Positions 8,529 through 16,945 of a DNA stretch of 64,000 bases are shown here, piece after piece. Source of the stretch: Haloarchaeobius sp. HME9146 (GTDB lineage Archaea; Halobacteriota; Halobacteria; Halobacteriales; Natrialbaceae); NCBI RefSeq assembly GCF_025399835.1, contig NZ_JAODVR010000001.1:2542001-2606000 (forward strand), in the 5' to 3' direction. The stretch's first letter is position 1; every line of letters starts with the position of its first letter. The notes beneath the pieces were generated by a model. It searched no databases. It had not been told where the DNA came from and saw nothing but the letters and a program-made list of their open reading frames with translations. Both the position numbers and the translations under genes were made by a program.

Positions 8529-8657
8529 ACTAGTCGGTACGAGGGGACGGTGAATCAGGGTCTGCCCTTATCTCGTCTCTGGAAAGGACAGAAAGCAGTC
8601 TCGAAGACGGCGGGCGACAAAAGCAGGCGGCTAAAAGTAGGCGGCCCGACGGCGCGA

Positions 8658-8786
8658 TCAGTCCGCGGCGTGGCGGGGCGCGTAGCCGCAGGATTCGCAC
8701 TTCAGGTAGTTGTCGACGGTACTGACACTGCCCGCGCAGGCGGGGCAGTCGAACACTGGTTCACTTGGTGGGTTCCGGACAGCCAT
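8658..8786 (-). CDS. 42-residue zinc-ribbon microprotein
   Basis: A complete short frame of 42 codons with two CPxC-type knuckles: CPAC at residues 14-17 and CESC at 30-33, the latter followed by GYAPRH. This is the pattern of the small CPxCG zinc-finger proteins that are numerous in haloarchaea. A TATA-like sequence (TTTACTTA on the coding strand) lies about 25-30 nt before the ATG, so the transcript is probably almost leaderless. The role of such proteins is mostly unknown; a few affect biofilm or motility. Too short for routine gene calling, but motif, start and promoter agree. Confidence 0.75.
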   Translation of the reverse strand: MAVRNPPSEPVFDCPACAGSVSTVDNYLKCESCGYAPRHAAD

Positions 8787-8979
8787 TATCGAGTTGGAGT
8801 CGGAGAAGGTAAGTAAACCTTCCTATTACTGGAATCAGACAATATTAATGAGTATTATTATCATGGTTCCGGGCAACAGTCACTCCAGGGCCCATCACCG
8901 GTCACCAGCGCGAGATGAGTTCGGCCCGAATGGCAGATGGTTTTATTAGCATCGGTGTGTATCATATCCCCGAAGACCG

Positions 8980-9159
8980 ATGCACCACTGTACGAACTGC
9001 GGCGACGACATCGAGACAGCGGACGTCCGGTACGAACGGCGAGTCCCAGACACCGACGCTATCGAGCGATTCTGTTCGGTCGGCTGTCTCACAGACGTCG
9101 ACGACCTGGACGAAGCTGCGGTTCGTGACCGGCTGTTCTCTACGTCGCAGGAAGTCTGA
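8980..9159 (+). CDS. 59-residue zinc-binding protein
   Basis: A small frame beginning MHHCTNCGDD, with a CxxC pair at residues 4 and 7 and a second pair, CSVGC, at 32 and 36, enough for one zinc site of the treble-clef or FCS-finger type. The rest is acidic. A TATA-like TTTTATTAG at 8941-8949 lies about 30 nt before the ATG, supporting this start and a leaderless mRNA. It is separate from the minus-strand zinc protein at 8658-8786; the two are divergent across about 190 nt. Function unknown. Confidence 0.7.
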   Translation: MHHCTNCGDDIETADVRYERRVPDTDAIERFCSVGCLTDVDDLDEAAVRDRLFSTSQEV

Positions 9160-9197
9160 CCGCCCGAGCAGGCAGGGCCCGGCGGGCCCCACTCACC

Positions 9198-10187
9198 TTA
9201 CGCCCGGCGGAGCAAGAGCGCGAGACCAGCGACGAGCGCGAGTACTCCGGTGGCCCCGGTGAAGCCCGGCACTGCGCTCTGCTGGTCTCCGGACTCGCTC
9301 CCGGATTGGGTCCCGGGAACGGTCGCGGAGTCCGTCCCGGTGGCTGCACCCGTCGTCGTCGTCGGTTCCGGCGTGTTGATGAGCGGCTGTGTGGTCGCCT
9401 GCGCGTTCTCGACCTTGCGGATGTCGAACCGCGAGCTGACGGTCTCGTCGCCGACCGTGATGGGGTCGTCCGAGTCCGCAGCGAAACTCCCGTCGCCGTC
9501 ACCGGCGTACAACACGGCTTCGAGTTCCGTGGACTTGTTCACCGAGAGCGAACCGAAGAAGGACTCCGACAGCGGGACGCTCACGTTCCCGTGCGAGCCG
9601 GCGTCGAGTGCCTTCGTCCCGACTATCTCGCCGGTGCTTCCGTCGTCGGTGACGTTCCGGAGGACGACGTAGCCCGGGCGGTCGAGGTCGACCCGGTGGA
9701 CGGTCACGGCACCGGCGTCGACGCGCTGGGTGGTGAACCCGCCGGTGACGACCCTGACCGCGCCGTCGGTACTCTTCCCGACGGTGACCTGCTGGCCGGC
9801 GTAGTTCCCGGCGATACCCTGGATCGGCGTGTCGGTGCCGGGTTCGAACTCGCCGTCACCGTCGTCGCGGTGCAGGACCAGCCAATACGAGCGCGTGCCG
9901 TTCTGGTCGGCCCAGTACTGGTCGCCGATGTCGACCGCGAAGTCGGTGTGAAAGCCCTGCTGGACGTGCGCGTTGCCAAGCGGCGGGCCGATCTCGCCAC
10001 CCTGGTTCTGGTGGACGACGAGGTGGCCAGGGTTGGTCATGAACATCGATTCGACGACGATGGTGCCGTCGCTGGAGACCTGCGCATCCACGCTCAGGTG
10101 GTTCCCGTGGGCCGCGGCCGGTGTCACCACGACGACCGCCGCGGCGACCACGAGGACGCCGACGAGGAGGGGGAGGGGGCGGCGCAT
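9198..10187 (-). CDS. Secreted surface protein with two DUF7282-like domains and PGF-CTERM anchor
   Basis: A 329-residue exported protein. An N-terminal signal peptide (residues 1-27) ends in AAAHG. Two related beta-rich domains follow; each contains a GDG(E/S)F acidic loop, as in the haloarchaeal DUF7282 family (name from memory). Then comes a Thr/Gly/Ser-rich linker and a C-terminal PGF motif, hydrophobic helix and RRA tail. In haloarchaea PGF-CTERM proteins are processed by archaeosortase A and attached to a lipid. Last gene of a three-gene operon with a metal-binding lipoprotein and a membrane protein; a role on the cell surface near metal uptake is inferred. Confidence 0.8.
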   Translation of the reverse strand: MRRPLPLLVGVLVVAAAVVVVTPAAAHGNHLSVDAQVSSDGTIVVESMFMTNPGHLVVHQNQGGEIGPPLGNAHVQQGFHTDFAVDIGDQYWADQNGTRSYWLVLHRDDGDGEFEPGTDTPIQGIAGNYAGQQVTVGKSTDGAVRVVTGGFTTQRVDAGAVTVHRVDLDRPGYVVLRNVTDDGSTGEIVGTKALDAGSHGNVSVPLSESFFGSLSVNKSTELEAVLYAGDGDGSFAADSDDPITVGDETVSSRFDIRKVENAQATTQPLINTPEPTTTTGAATGTDSATVPGTQSGSESGDQQSAVPGFTGATGVLALVAGLALLLRRA

Positions 10188-10224
10188 GATACCACGTCTG
10201 GACCGGACGAAAAAAGGCCTGTCG

Positions 10225-11307
10225 CTAGATGACGTAGGTCGCGCCGTCCATCTGGAGGAACGCTCGCTCGTACCCCTCGTGGCGGGCGACCTGCGGGGGA
10301 ACGACCACCTCTATCTCGACCTCGTCGCCCGACTGGAGCGACGGCACCGTCGCCCCGTAGTGGTAACTGAGGTCGGGGTCGACGGCCCGGGAGAGCTGGC
10401 CGTCGAACTTGGTCTGGCCGTCACGCACGAGCGCGTCGAGGCCCATCATCGGCAACAGCAGGTCGTTGTAGGGGGTCCGCGCGGAGACGTACAGGTAGGA
10501 CTCCCCCGACCCCGCGAACCGGCCGCCCTCGACGTACTTCGCGACGAGGTCGGCGTCGTCGACGCGCTCGGTCCCGATGGTCGTCCCGGGGAGCGCATCC
10601 GGCTTCGGCGCGAGCCCGACGGGCATGTCACCCATCTGCATCGGGCGGATGGCTCCCTTGTCGCCGGCCGCGTCGAGTTCCTGGATGGTGAGCTTGTCCC
10701 GGACCTGCTTCGTGAACTCGAAGTCGACCTCGGCGGTCGTGGGCTCGGCGAACTTGTCCGCGAACGACCCCATGCGCCCGATCTGGAGGCCCGCCACCGA
10801 GAGCTTCGCCGTGTAGCTGCCGTCGCCCGCGAGCGTGAAGTTGCCGCCGTAGTGAAAGCCCATGCGCTGGGACAGCATCGGGTAGATGACCTCCTCGCTG
10901 ACCAGCTCGCCGTCCTGCAGAATCTCGACGGAGAGGCTGGTGTCCGCGAGGACCTGCCCGCTCTCCTCGTGCCACACCTGCGCCATCAGGTGGACCGCGT
11001 GCTCGTCGGTCTTCTTCTTGGCTTCGCGCTCGGTGCCGGTGACGGTCCAGAAGTCGTGCGGGACCGCGAGCATGAGCCCGAAGGTGAAGTCGCCGTTCGT
11101 CACGGGGCCGAACATGGCCATCCCCTCGCGGTAGGACTGGACGTACACGCCCGTGGGACCGTCAGGTTTGGACGTGGTCGGCGGGGTCGATTGGCTGGTC
11201 GGTTCGGGCGGGGATGTGACGGTTCCGTCGCTACCGTCACCGAGACAGCCGGCCACTGCGGGGAGGGCGGCCGCGGGGAGGGCGCGGAGAAGGCGGCGTC
11301 GTCGCAT
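10225..11307 (-). CDS. Tp34/P19-type iron-transport lipoprotein
   Basis: A 360-residue lipoprotein. The start at 11307 gives MRRRRLLRALP, a twin-arginine-like signal ending in a lipobox (AVAGC); a start six codons earlier (11325) is possible but dilutes the signal. Residues about 50-190 resemble the Tp34/P19 iron-transport family: an REGMAM segment, HLMAQVWHEES, and the MGFHYGGNFTL motif with His/Met ligands. A second beta domain fills the C-terminal half and contains another YHYG motif. Known relatives bind copper or iron outside the membrane and feed a permease. The neighbouring 465-residue membrane protein, 90 nt upstream in the same direction, is the obvious partner candidate. Confidence 0.75.
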   Translation of the reverse strand: MRRRRLLRALPAAALPAVAGCLGDGSDGTVTSPPEPTSQSTPPTTSKPDGPTGVYVQSYREGMAMFGPVTNGDFTFGLMLAVPHDFWTVTGTEREAKKKTDEHAVHLMAQVWHEESGQVLADTSLSVEILQDGELVSEEVIYPMLSQRMGFHYGGNFTLAGDGSYTAKLSVAGLQIGRMGSFADKFAEPTTAEVDFEFTKQVRDKLTIQELDAAGDKGAIRPMQMGDMPVGLAPKPDALPGTTIGTERVDDADLVAKYVEGGRFAGSGESYLYVSARTPYNDLLLPMMGLDALVRDGQTKFDGQLSRAVDPDLSYHYGATVPSLQSGDEVEIEVVVPPQVARHEGYERAFLQMDGATYVI

Positions 11308-11397
11308 GGTGTCGTCTAGTGACATGCTGTAAAAAACCGTTGTGGTTCGGGCGTCGAACCGACGTGAGACGCGTGGAGACGGGCGATATCTTCCGGT

Positions 11398-12795
11398 TCA
11401 GCCGACCGTCGACACGACCGGCCGGGAGAACACCCACAGCGAGAGCACGGTGTACCCGAGCATGAGGACCACCACGGGAGCGTGACCGCGCCGGGCCAGG
11501 TCGAGCGACCCGAACACCCGGAGCGAGACGGTGTGGGCCGCGAGGACGGCCGCGACGTGCCCGACGACGACGAGCAACACCTCGGTCCCCCAGATGGCCT
11601 GCGGCGGGACGATGGCCAGCGGCGTCGCCACGACCGGCTGCTGGGTCGTCACCTCGACGAACGCGAGCAGGCTCCGGAGGACGTAGGGGTAGTTGTGCGC
11701 GAGGTCGTAGCCGACCGCGATGGGGAGCAGGGTCGCGCCGAACGCCAGGGTCGCCCGGCGGACGTCACCCTCGCCCAGAGCGGCCGCGAGGCGAACCACG
11801 AGCCAGAAGACGCCAAGGAAGGCGAAGAAGCCCACGACGTAGAGCAGGAGGCTCGCGTACACGCCGAGTCCGACCGTCTCCGCAGCCCAGACATTGAGCC
11901 CCTGGTACTCGGGGGTCGCCTCGAGCCCGTCGAAGCTGACGGTGTAGACCGCGGCCACGGCGAGTGCAGCCGCACCCCGGTCCGGGAGTGCCTCGCTGCA
12001 GGCTTTCCAGGGCGAGGTCTGGACGATTTGGAAGTCGCCGGTGTCGGCTCCGTCGGCTTCATCGGCTCCGGACGCCCCCTCGCCACGCCGAATCGAGAGC
12101 GGAGCGACCCGCCCCACGAGGCGGTAGAACGCCGCCAGCGGGTCCGCGTTGGCGAACCAGTCCCGCCCCCAGACGACCCCGCCGACGAGCATCACGGTCG
12201 CGTACAGGGCGATGGTCACCGCGGTCAGCCGCGGGCTCGTGGGAACCGCGCTCAGGTTCTCGGCAAAGCCGATGAGCACGAGGAAGCCGAAGGCCGCGGG
12301 CCAGGTGCCGAGCCCCGCGGGATACGCCAAGAGCGAGGGGTCCTCACCCTCCAGTCGTGCGAGCAGGTCGTACAGCGTCTCCCAGGGCGAGAGCGAGCGC
12401 CACGGGCTCCCGACCACGGCGGAGACCACGAGCAGCCCCTTGAACCAGACGGGCCAGACGAACACCGTCGCGAACTCCTTCGGGGTCTGTGGGCCGGTCA
12501 GCCCGGTGTAGATGGCCGCGAGGAATCCCACGAGGAAGACGGTGCGTGCCACCCACCGGACCGCCTCGCCCGCACGGGCGGGCACACTGACCAGCACGTC
12601 GTCGACCGCGGTCGGTACTGCGTCCATCCGGGACACGACGACCGCCGTCACGGCGACCGCGCCACCGGCGCTGAGGAACAGCAACCAGGCAGGAATGGGA
12701 GGTGCCGCCGACGTGTTCCCGTGGGCGCTGGCGGGGGTGGCCAGTGCCACCGAACCGAGCAACACGACCGTCAGCAGGCGCGAGAGCCGACTCAT
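11398..12795 (-). CDS. Polytopic membrane protein of the metal-lipoprotein operon
   Basis: A 465-residue membrane protein with a cleavable-looking signal (ends PASAHG) and roughly ten hydrophobic segments. Conspicuous aromatic/acidic motifs are FVWPVWFKGL, SPWRSLSPWETLYDLL and WGRDWFANADPLAAFYRLVG. I recall similar sequences in actinobacteria carrying an unreliable fenitrothion-hydrolase label, but no function is established. It is the first gene of an operon with the Tp34/P19-type lipoprotein and a PGF-CTERM surface protein, so a role in metal or solute passage is inferred from context only. A cytoplasmic loop near residues 240-265 is acidic. Confidence 0.65.
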   Translation of the reverse strand: MSRLSRLLTVVLLGSVALATPASAHGNTSAAPPIPAWLLFLSAGGAVAVTAVVVSRMDAVPTAVDDVLVSVPARAGEAVRWVARTVFLVGFLAAIYTGLTGPQTPKEFATVFVWPVWFKGLLVVSAVVGSPWRSLSPWETLYDLLARLEGEDPSLLAYPAGLGTWPAAFGFLVLIGFAENLSAVPTSPRLTAVTIALYATVMLVGGVVWGRDWFANADPLAAFYRLVGRVAPLSIRRGEGASGADEADGADTGDFQIVQTSPWKACSEALPDRGAAALAVAAVYTVSFDGLEATPEYQGLNVWAAETVGLGVYASLLLYVVGFFAFLGVFWLVVRLAAALGEGDVRRATLAFGATLLPIAVGYDLAHNYPYVLRSLLAFVEVTTQQPVVATPLAIVPPQAIWGTEVLLVVVGHVAAVLAAHTVSLRVFGSLDLARRGHAPVVVLMLGYTVLSLWVFSRPVVSTVG

Positions 12796-12899
12796 TGGCA
12801 GCGACTCGTCTCGCCCCCGTCAAAGAACCGTTGGTTCAGCCGTCGAAACTCGCGCGGGGACGGGCAACGTTTTTCCTCCGACTCTCCAAGCACCACGCG

Positions 12900-14126
12900 A
12901 TGCGCCCCCGGACGCTCGTCGCCCTGCTCGTCATCGTCGCCGGACTGGTCGGCGTCGCCTACGTCGGTCTCTCCGACGGCCAGGGCGGCGAACTCACGGT
13001 CGCGTGGACGAGCGACACCGCGGTCGAGGGGGGCAGCAACCACCACGAACCGGCCGTCGCGGTCGTCGACGGTGAACCGCTCGTGTTCGCCCCGGTCAGT
13101 TCGACGAAGGAGTTCGGGGACTGCGCGCTGGTCGCGCTCGATGCGACCTCCGGCACGGAGCAGTGGCGCTACGAGGTCCCCCGCGCGAACTGCACGACCC
13201 ACTCGGTCGCGGACCCGAGCGTCGCCGACCACGACGGTGACGGCTCCCGGTCGGTGCTCGCGACGACGACCGAGCGCGAGGTGGTGGCTTTCGACTCCCA
13301 CACCGGCGAGGTCGAGGACCGCTACCCACTCACGGCCTACGGCTACTCGAAGCCCATCGTTGCGAACGTCACCGGTGGGCCTGCCACGGAGACACTCGTC
13401 GCCGACGTGCGCGGCTACGTCCAGGCGCTCTCGCAGGCTGGCGAGCCGGTGTGGTCCGTGAATCGCTCGACCTACGTCTGGGCGACGCCCGCCGTCGCCG
13501 ACCTCGACGGCGACGGCCAGACCGAGGTCGCCATCGCGGGCCGTGACGGTCTCATCGCCGCCTACGGTACCGACGGCTCGGCCGAGTGGGAGACGAAGGC
13601 GGGCTACGCGGTCACCTGGATGACGACCGGGCAGCTCGACTCGGACCCGGCGGTCGAACTCGTCGTGGGCACGCAAGAGGGCTCCGTGGCGGCCTTCGAC
13701 GGCCGAACCGGCGAGTACGAGTGGCAACACGACACGAAACTCCTCTCGGCGGTCGAGGCGGTCGGCACGGTCGAGGGCGTCCCGACCGTCTTCGCCACCG
13801 CCGGCGACGGCTCGACGGTCGCCCTCGACGGCCAGGACGGGTCGGTCCGCTGGGAGAGCGCCGTCACCACGAAGGCGGTCCAGATGATGCCGCCGCCGGT
13901 GCTCGGCGACGTGGACGGCGATGGCGAGGACGAACTCGTGGTCGCGAGCAACGACGGCACCGTCTCGGTCATCTCGCCCGGGACGGGTGAGGTGCTGGCG
14001 AGCCACGAGCGCGACGTGGACGTACTCGCACACCCGGTGCTGTCGGATACAGACGGGGACGGGAGCGAGGAGATATACGTCATCTACACCGACGGGCGGG
14101 TGCAGCGGCTAGAGTACGAGTCGTAA
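12900..14126 (+). CDS. Membrane-anchored beta-propeller protein (FG-GAP/PQQ-like repeats)
   Basis: A 408-residue protein starting MRPRTLVALL, one N-terminal hydrophobic helix (signal peptide or anchor), then a beta-propeller on the outer side. Repeats carry the Ca2+-binding D-x-DGDG loop: VADHDGDG, VADLDGDGQTE, LGDVDGDGEDE and LSDTDGDGSEE. Between these are PQQ-like blades such as VALDGQDGSVRWES. An upstream extension of the frame to 12702 lacks a signal sequence and overlaps the divergent membrane gene, so I chose the ATG at 12900. Such propellers usually bind ligands or partners rather than catalyse. Divergent from the metal operon, with which it may share a promoter region. Confidence 0.8.
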   Translation: MRPRTLVALLVIVAGLVGVAYVGLSDGQGGELTVAWTSDTAVEGGSNHHEPAVAVVDGEPLVFAPVSSTKEFGDCALVALDATSGTEQWRYEVPRANCTTHSVADPSVADHDGDGSRSVLATTTEREVVAFDSHTGEVEDRYPLTAYGYSKPIVANVTGGPATETLVADVRGYVQALSQAGEPVWSVNRSTYVWATPAVADLDGDGQTEVAIAGRDGLIAAYGTDGSAEWETKAGYAVTWMTTGQLDSDPAVELVVGTQEGSVAAFDGRTGEYEWQHDTKLLSAVEAVGTVEGVPTVFATAGDGSTVALDGQDGSVRWESAVTTKAVQMMPPPVLGDVDGDGEDELVVASNDGTVSVISPGTGEVLASHERDVDVLAHPVLSDTDGDGSEEIYVIYTDGRVQRLEYES

Positions 14127-14190
14127 GCCATCCCGGGCATGGGGTGGAGCGCACCACAAACGGTTTAAAATATTGCTGACACGTTCGAGT

Positions 14191-15168
14191 ATGCGACGAC
14201 GACCCCTCCTCACAGCGACTGCCGCGCTCGTTCCCGCGACACTGGCCGGCTGTAGCGAACTTCCCGGCGGGAGCTCGGGTTCCCTGACCGTCGACCCGGC
14301 AAAGATGCCGACGGCCGACCTCACGATGACTCCGCTGGACGAGTTCCAGCTGGTCCGGCGAGCCCTTCCCCGGATAGAATCGGCGGGAGGCTCCAACGAA
14401 GATGCCCAGTTGTTCGAGCGGATACTCGACGGGGGCGCACAGACGCGAGCCATACGACCGCCACTCCCAGTAGACCGACACGTCCTGTTCGATGGCGACG
14501 TGTACGTCCTCTCCCACGAAATCGTCGACAAGACACCCGCAACCCGGTACTCCGTGAAGATCGACGTCGTCCAGGGGGCGGTGACCGAGGACGAGTCGGT
14601 CCAGTTCTCGGACCTCCCGGCGGTGGACCGCGAGGTGTTCCGTCGGTACGGGCTGGCGGACGGCGAGACCGTCGGTGTCGGGACCGGGTTCCTCTATACG
14701 GACGCCGAGCGCGAGGAATCGGTCCTGGTCCCCGACCCCGAGTACTCCTACATCGTCTGGGAGAACGGCAACGAGGCCGAAGTGGTGGTCGACCGCGTGG
14801 ATGAAGCCACCATCCACACGTATCGCTACAGCGCCGAACACGTCGCAACGATGGACGCGTACGCCCGCAAGCTCCGGGACCGGTTCGCGTTCGAACTCGG
14901 TGAGCTGCCGGCGGACCAGCGCGACATCGTGGAGACGGCAATCGAAGAGGACGCGTACGTCGTGGAGCCGGACGACGAGCTACCGTCGGTGTTCCGTGAA
15001 CTCACAGCCGAGTTCCGCGGCCGCGAACAGGTCCGCGCGCTCGACGAGACGCCCGACGACAGGCTGAACGGGGACTACCTCGTCAGGTATCGCGGGAACG
15101 GTTACTGGACGAGGCTTCGAATCGCACCCGACGCACTCGCGGCGACGAGCGAATCGACGAGTGATTGA
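14191..15168 (+). CDS. Haloarchaeal lipoprotein of unknown function
   Basis: A 325-residue exported lipoprotein: MRRRPLLTATAALV signal with an LAGC lipobox at about residue 23. The mature part is acidic, with no domain I recognise. The start is supported by a TATA-like TTTAAAA at 14164-14170, 21-27 nt upstream, which would give a leaderless mRNA; the in-frame ATG at 14173 overlaps that region and is unlikely. The gene follows the propeller protein in the same direction but has its own promoter. Anchored outside the membrane; function unknown. Confidence 0.7.
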   Translation: MRRRPLLTATAALVPATLAGCSELPGGSSGSLTVDPAKMPTADLTMTPLDEFQLVRRALPRIESAGGSNEDAQLFERILDGGAQTRAIRPPLPVDRHVLFDGDVYVLSHEIVDKTPATRYSVKIDVVQGAVTEDESVQFSDLPAVDREVFRRYGLADGETVGVGTGFLYTDAEREESVLVPDPEYSYIVWENGNEAEVVVDRVDEATIHTYRYSAEHVATMDAYARKLRDRFAFELGELPADQRDIVETAIEEDAYVVEPDDELPSVFRELTAEFRGREQVRALDETPDDRLNGDYLVRYRGNGYWTRLRIAPDALAATSESTSD

Positions 15169-15180
15169 ACGCAGCGCTGC

Positions 15181-15819
15181 TCAGGCCAGCGGTTCGTCTG
15201 GCCGCGGCAGGTCGTAGGTGTCCCTGACGGTATCCGCGAGCAGTCCGTCCTTCGCCAGCGCGATGTAGATGACGACGAACTCGCCGCCGGCAGGCCGCAG
15301 GACGAACACCTCTCGGTCGCCCGGTTCCTCGTTCTCGTTCACCCGCGCCACGAGGGGCTCGATTGGCCGCCGACCCGAGACGAACTCGTCGTACAGGTCG
15401 CCCGCCCCCTGTGTCTCGCCGAACACGTAGAGTACGCCGTTGACCGCGCCGTCGGTGTCGCGGGTGACCTGCGAGGCCATCGCCTCGCCCTGTGCCCTGG
15501 CGTTCTCCCAGGCGTCCTGGGCGGCCTCGAACAGGTTCGTCACGCCGTCAGCACTGGCGTAGAGCGTCCGCTTCTCGACGGCGAGCGATTCCACGGTGGG
15601 GTCCTCGGTGGCCCACGAGAGCTCGGCCTCGACGACGTAGCCGGGGCGGAGCCCCGAGACGGTCTCGTCGAGGTCGCCGTGCCCGGTGTGGGCTACGTCG
15701 ACCAGTTCGTACGCCTCCTCGGTCGGCTCGGTCGGGTCGTCGGGCAGCGAGACGAAGGTCCAGACGCCCTCGTCCCGCGGATTGGCGAGTACCCGGAACC
15801 GGCCGCGTGTGGTGGACAT
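15181..15819 (-). CDS. Cytoplasmic haloarchaeal protein of unknown function
   Basis: A 212-residue acidic soluble protein starting MSTTRGRFRV. The frame stays open upstream to 16038, but that part is Arg-rich nonsense lying over the neighbouring gene's end. The N-terminal half is a beta domain (RFRVL.....WTFVSL), the C-terminal half alpha/beta with a VLRPAGGEFVVIYIAL strand. I believe this matches a conserved haloarchaeal family listed as DUF6663, recalled and not checked. No catalytic motif is visible. It lies 80 nt downstream of the TasA-like pair in the same direction and converges with the lipoprotein gene. Confidence 0.65.
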   Translation of the reverse strand: MSTTRGRFRVLANPRDEGVWTFVSLPDDPTEPTEEAYELVDVAHTGHGDLDETVSGLRPGYVVEAELSWATEDPTVESLAVEKRTLYASADGVTNLFEAAQDAWENARAQGEAMASQVTRDTDGAVNGVLYVFGETQGAGDLYDEFVSGRRPIEPLVARVNENEEPGDREVFVLRPAGGEFVVIYIALAKDGLLADTVRDTYDLPRPDEPLA

Positions 15820-15899
15820 ACGCGGTTCGTTGTGTGTCACGACGGGTAAGCGTCGCGTTCGACCGCGGCGAAGATGCAGAGGTCGGTGCTGGCGACCGG

Positions 15900-16811
15900 T
15901 CACTCCTCGGCGTCGCAGGGCACCGCCTCGAACCCCAGTGCCACTGCAGTCGGCGAGTCCTCGTCGGCGTCGACCGTCGCCGAGTCGGGAATCGACCAGT
16001 CGAAGCGGACGGTCTGGACGCTCTCGGCTGCCATGCACGACCCGTCCACGGCCGGGTCGCCGCCGACGAGGACTGAGCCAGCGGCGACGGCGGTCAGGAC
16101 CTCCCCGAGCGTGCCCTCGACCAGGACGGTCTCGGTCGGGTCGGCGGCGTCGAGCGCCCCGGTGTGAACCACCGCTGCCAGGGCAGCGTCGAGCATCGGC
16201 GTCGTCTCGGCTCCGTCGGGGTCACCCCGCCCAGACAGCGGGAACTGGCCGGGCGGCGGGCGCGCGATGCCGAAGTCGGTCTGGAGCGGGACGACCGAGA
16301 TGTCGAAGGGGACCGACACGACATCGCGCTCGGCATCGAGCGTCGACTGCCCGCACGGTCGGCCCCGCATGACCGCCAGTCCGGGCTCGCCGGTGAGCAA
16401 CAGGTCGAACGCCACCGACCCCTCGTCGCCGGGCGCGGCGTCGGTCAGGTCGACGACCGGGCCGGCACCCCCACAGCCGAACGCCTCGCTCGCGGGTGCG
16501 AACTGTGCCTCGAAACACGTCTCGACCGCGGTCGCGCCGAGTCCCGGCGTCGCCGCGTCGATCTCCTCGCGGGTCAGGATGTCCCCCTGCTGGCCGTGCT
16601 CGACGCTGCCGGGGTGGGCGTCGACGCCGACCCCGTTGTAGGTCGCCTGCCAGGCCATTCGAAGCGATGGCTCCGTAGCGTGCATCGTCAGTGCGCGACT
16701 GTCCTCCCCCGGTTGTGCGCTGGCGCTGGCAGAACCGCTCGCCACCCCGATGCCGATGCCGGCACCGAGGAGCCCGAGTACCTGCCGTCGCCGTCGTTGG
16801 TACGTGGTCAT
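15900..16811 (-). CDS. TasA/SipW-substrate-like secreted protein
   Basis: A 303-residue exported protein. The start MTTYQRRRRQVLGLLGAG gives a twin-arginine-type signal ending near SASAQ. The core contains VVDLTDAAPGDEGSVAFDLL, similar to the D..PGD.G.v.f.l segment of camelysin/TasA-type proteins whose haloarchaeal relatives carry SipW-dependent signals. Four or more cysteines could form disulphides. It is paralogous to the next gene upstream (16946-18313), 134 nt away: same order of motifs, including GTL(G/R)EVL and a C-terminal AVPC. Probably a surface or matrix protein; fibre formation is inference. Confidence 0.65.
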   Translation of the reverse strand: MTTYQRRRRQVLGLLGAGIGIGVASGSASASAQPGEDSRALTMHATEPSLRMAWQATYNGVGVDAHPGSVEHGQQGDILTREEIDAATPGLGATAVETCFEAQFAPASEAFGCGGAGPVVDLTDAAPGDEGSVAFDLLLTGEPGLAVMRGRPCGQSTLDAERDVVSVPFDISVVPLQTDFGIARPPPGQFPLSGRGDPDGAETTPMLDAALAAVVHTGALDAADPTETVLVEGTLGEVLTAVAAGSVLVGGDPAVDGSCMAAESVQTVRFDWSIPDSATVDADEDSPTAVALGFEAVPCDAEE

Positions 16812-16945
16812 GATCGTCCCCTCTCCCCAGGACATGCTGACATACGCTGTACTCACTCTTAGCAGAGGGCCATGCCCCTCACCGTGACGATACGAGGAGC
16901 TAACACGATACCGCGAGACGCCGGCCCGAAAGGACGGGTCGCGGC

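Noticed and set aside
11482-13461. 659-codon open frame opposite the metal-operon genes
   Set aside because: It is antisense to two well-supported genes; its translation is Arg/Gly/Asp-rich with no domain. Long antisense frames are normal in GC-rich haloarchaeal DNA.
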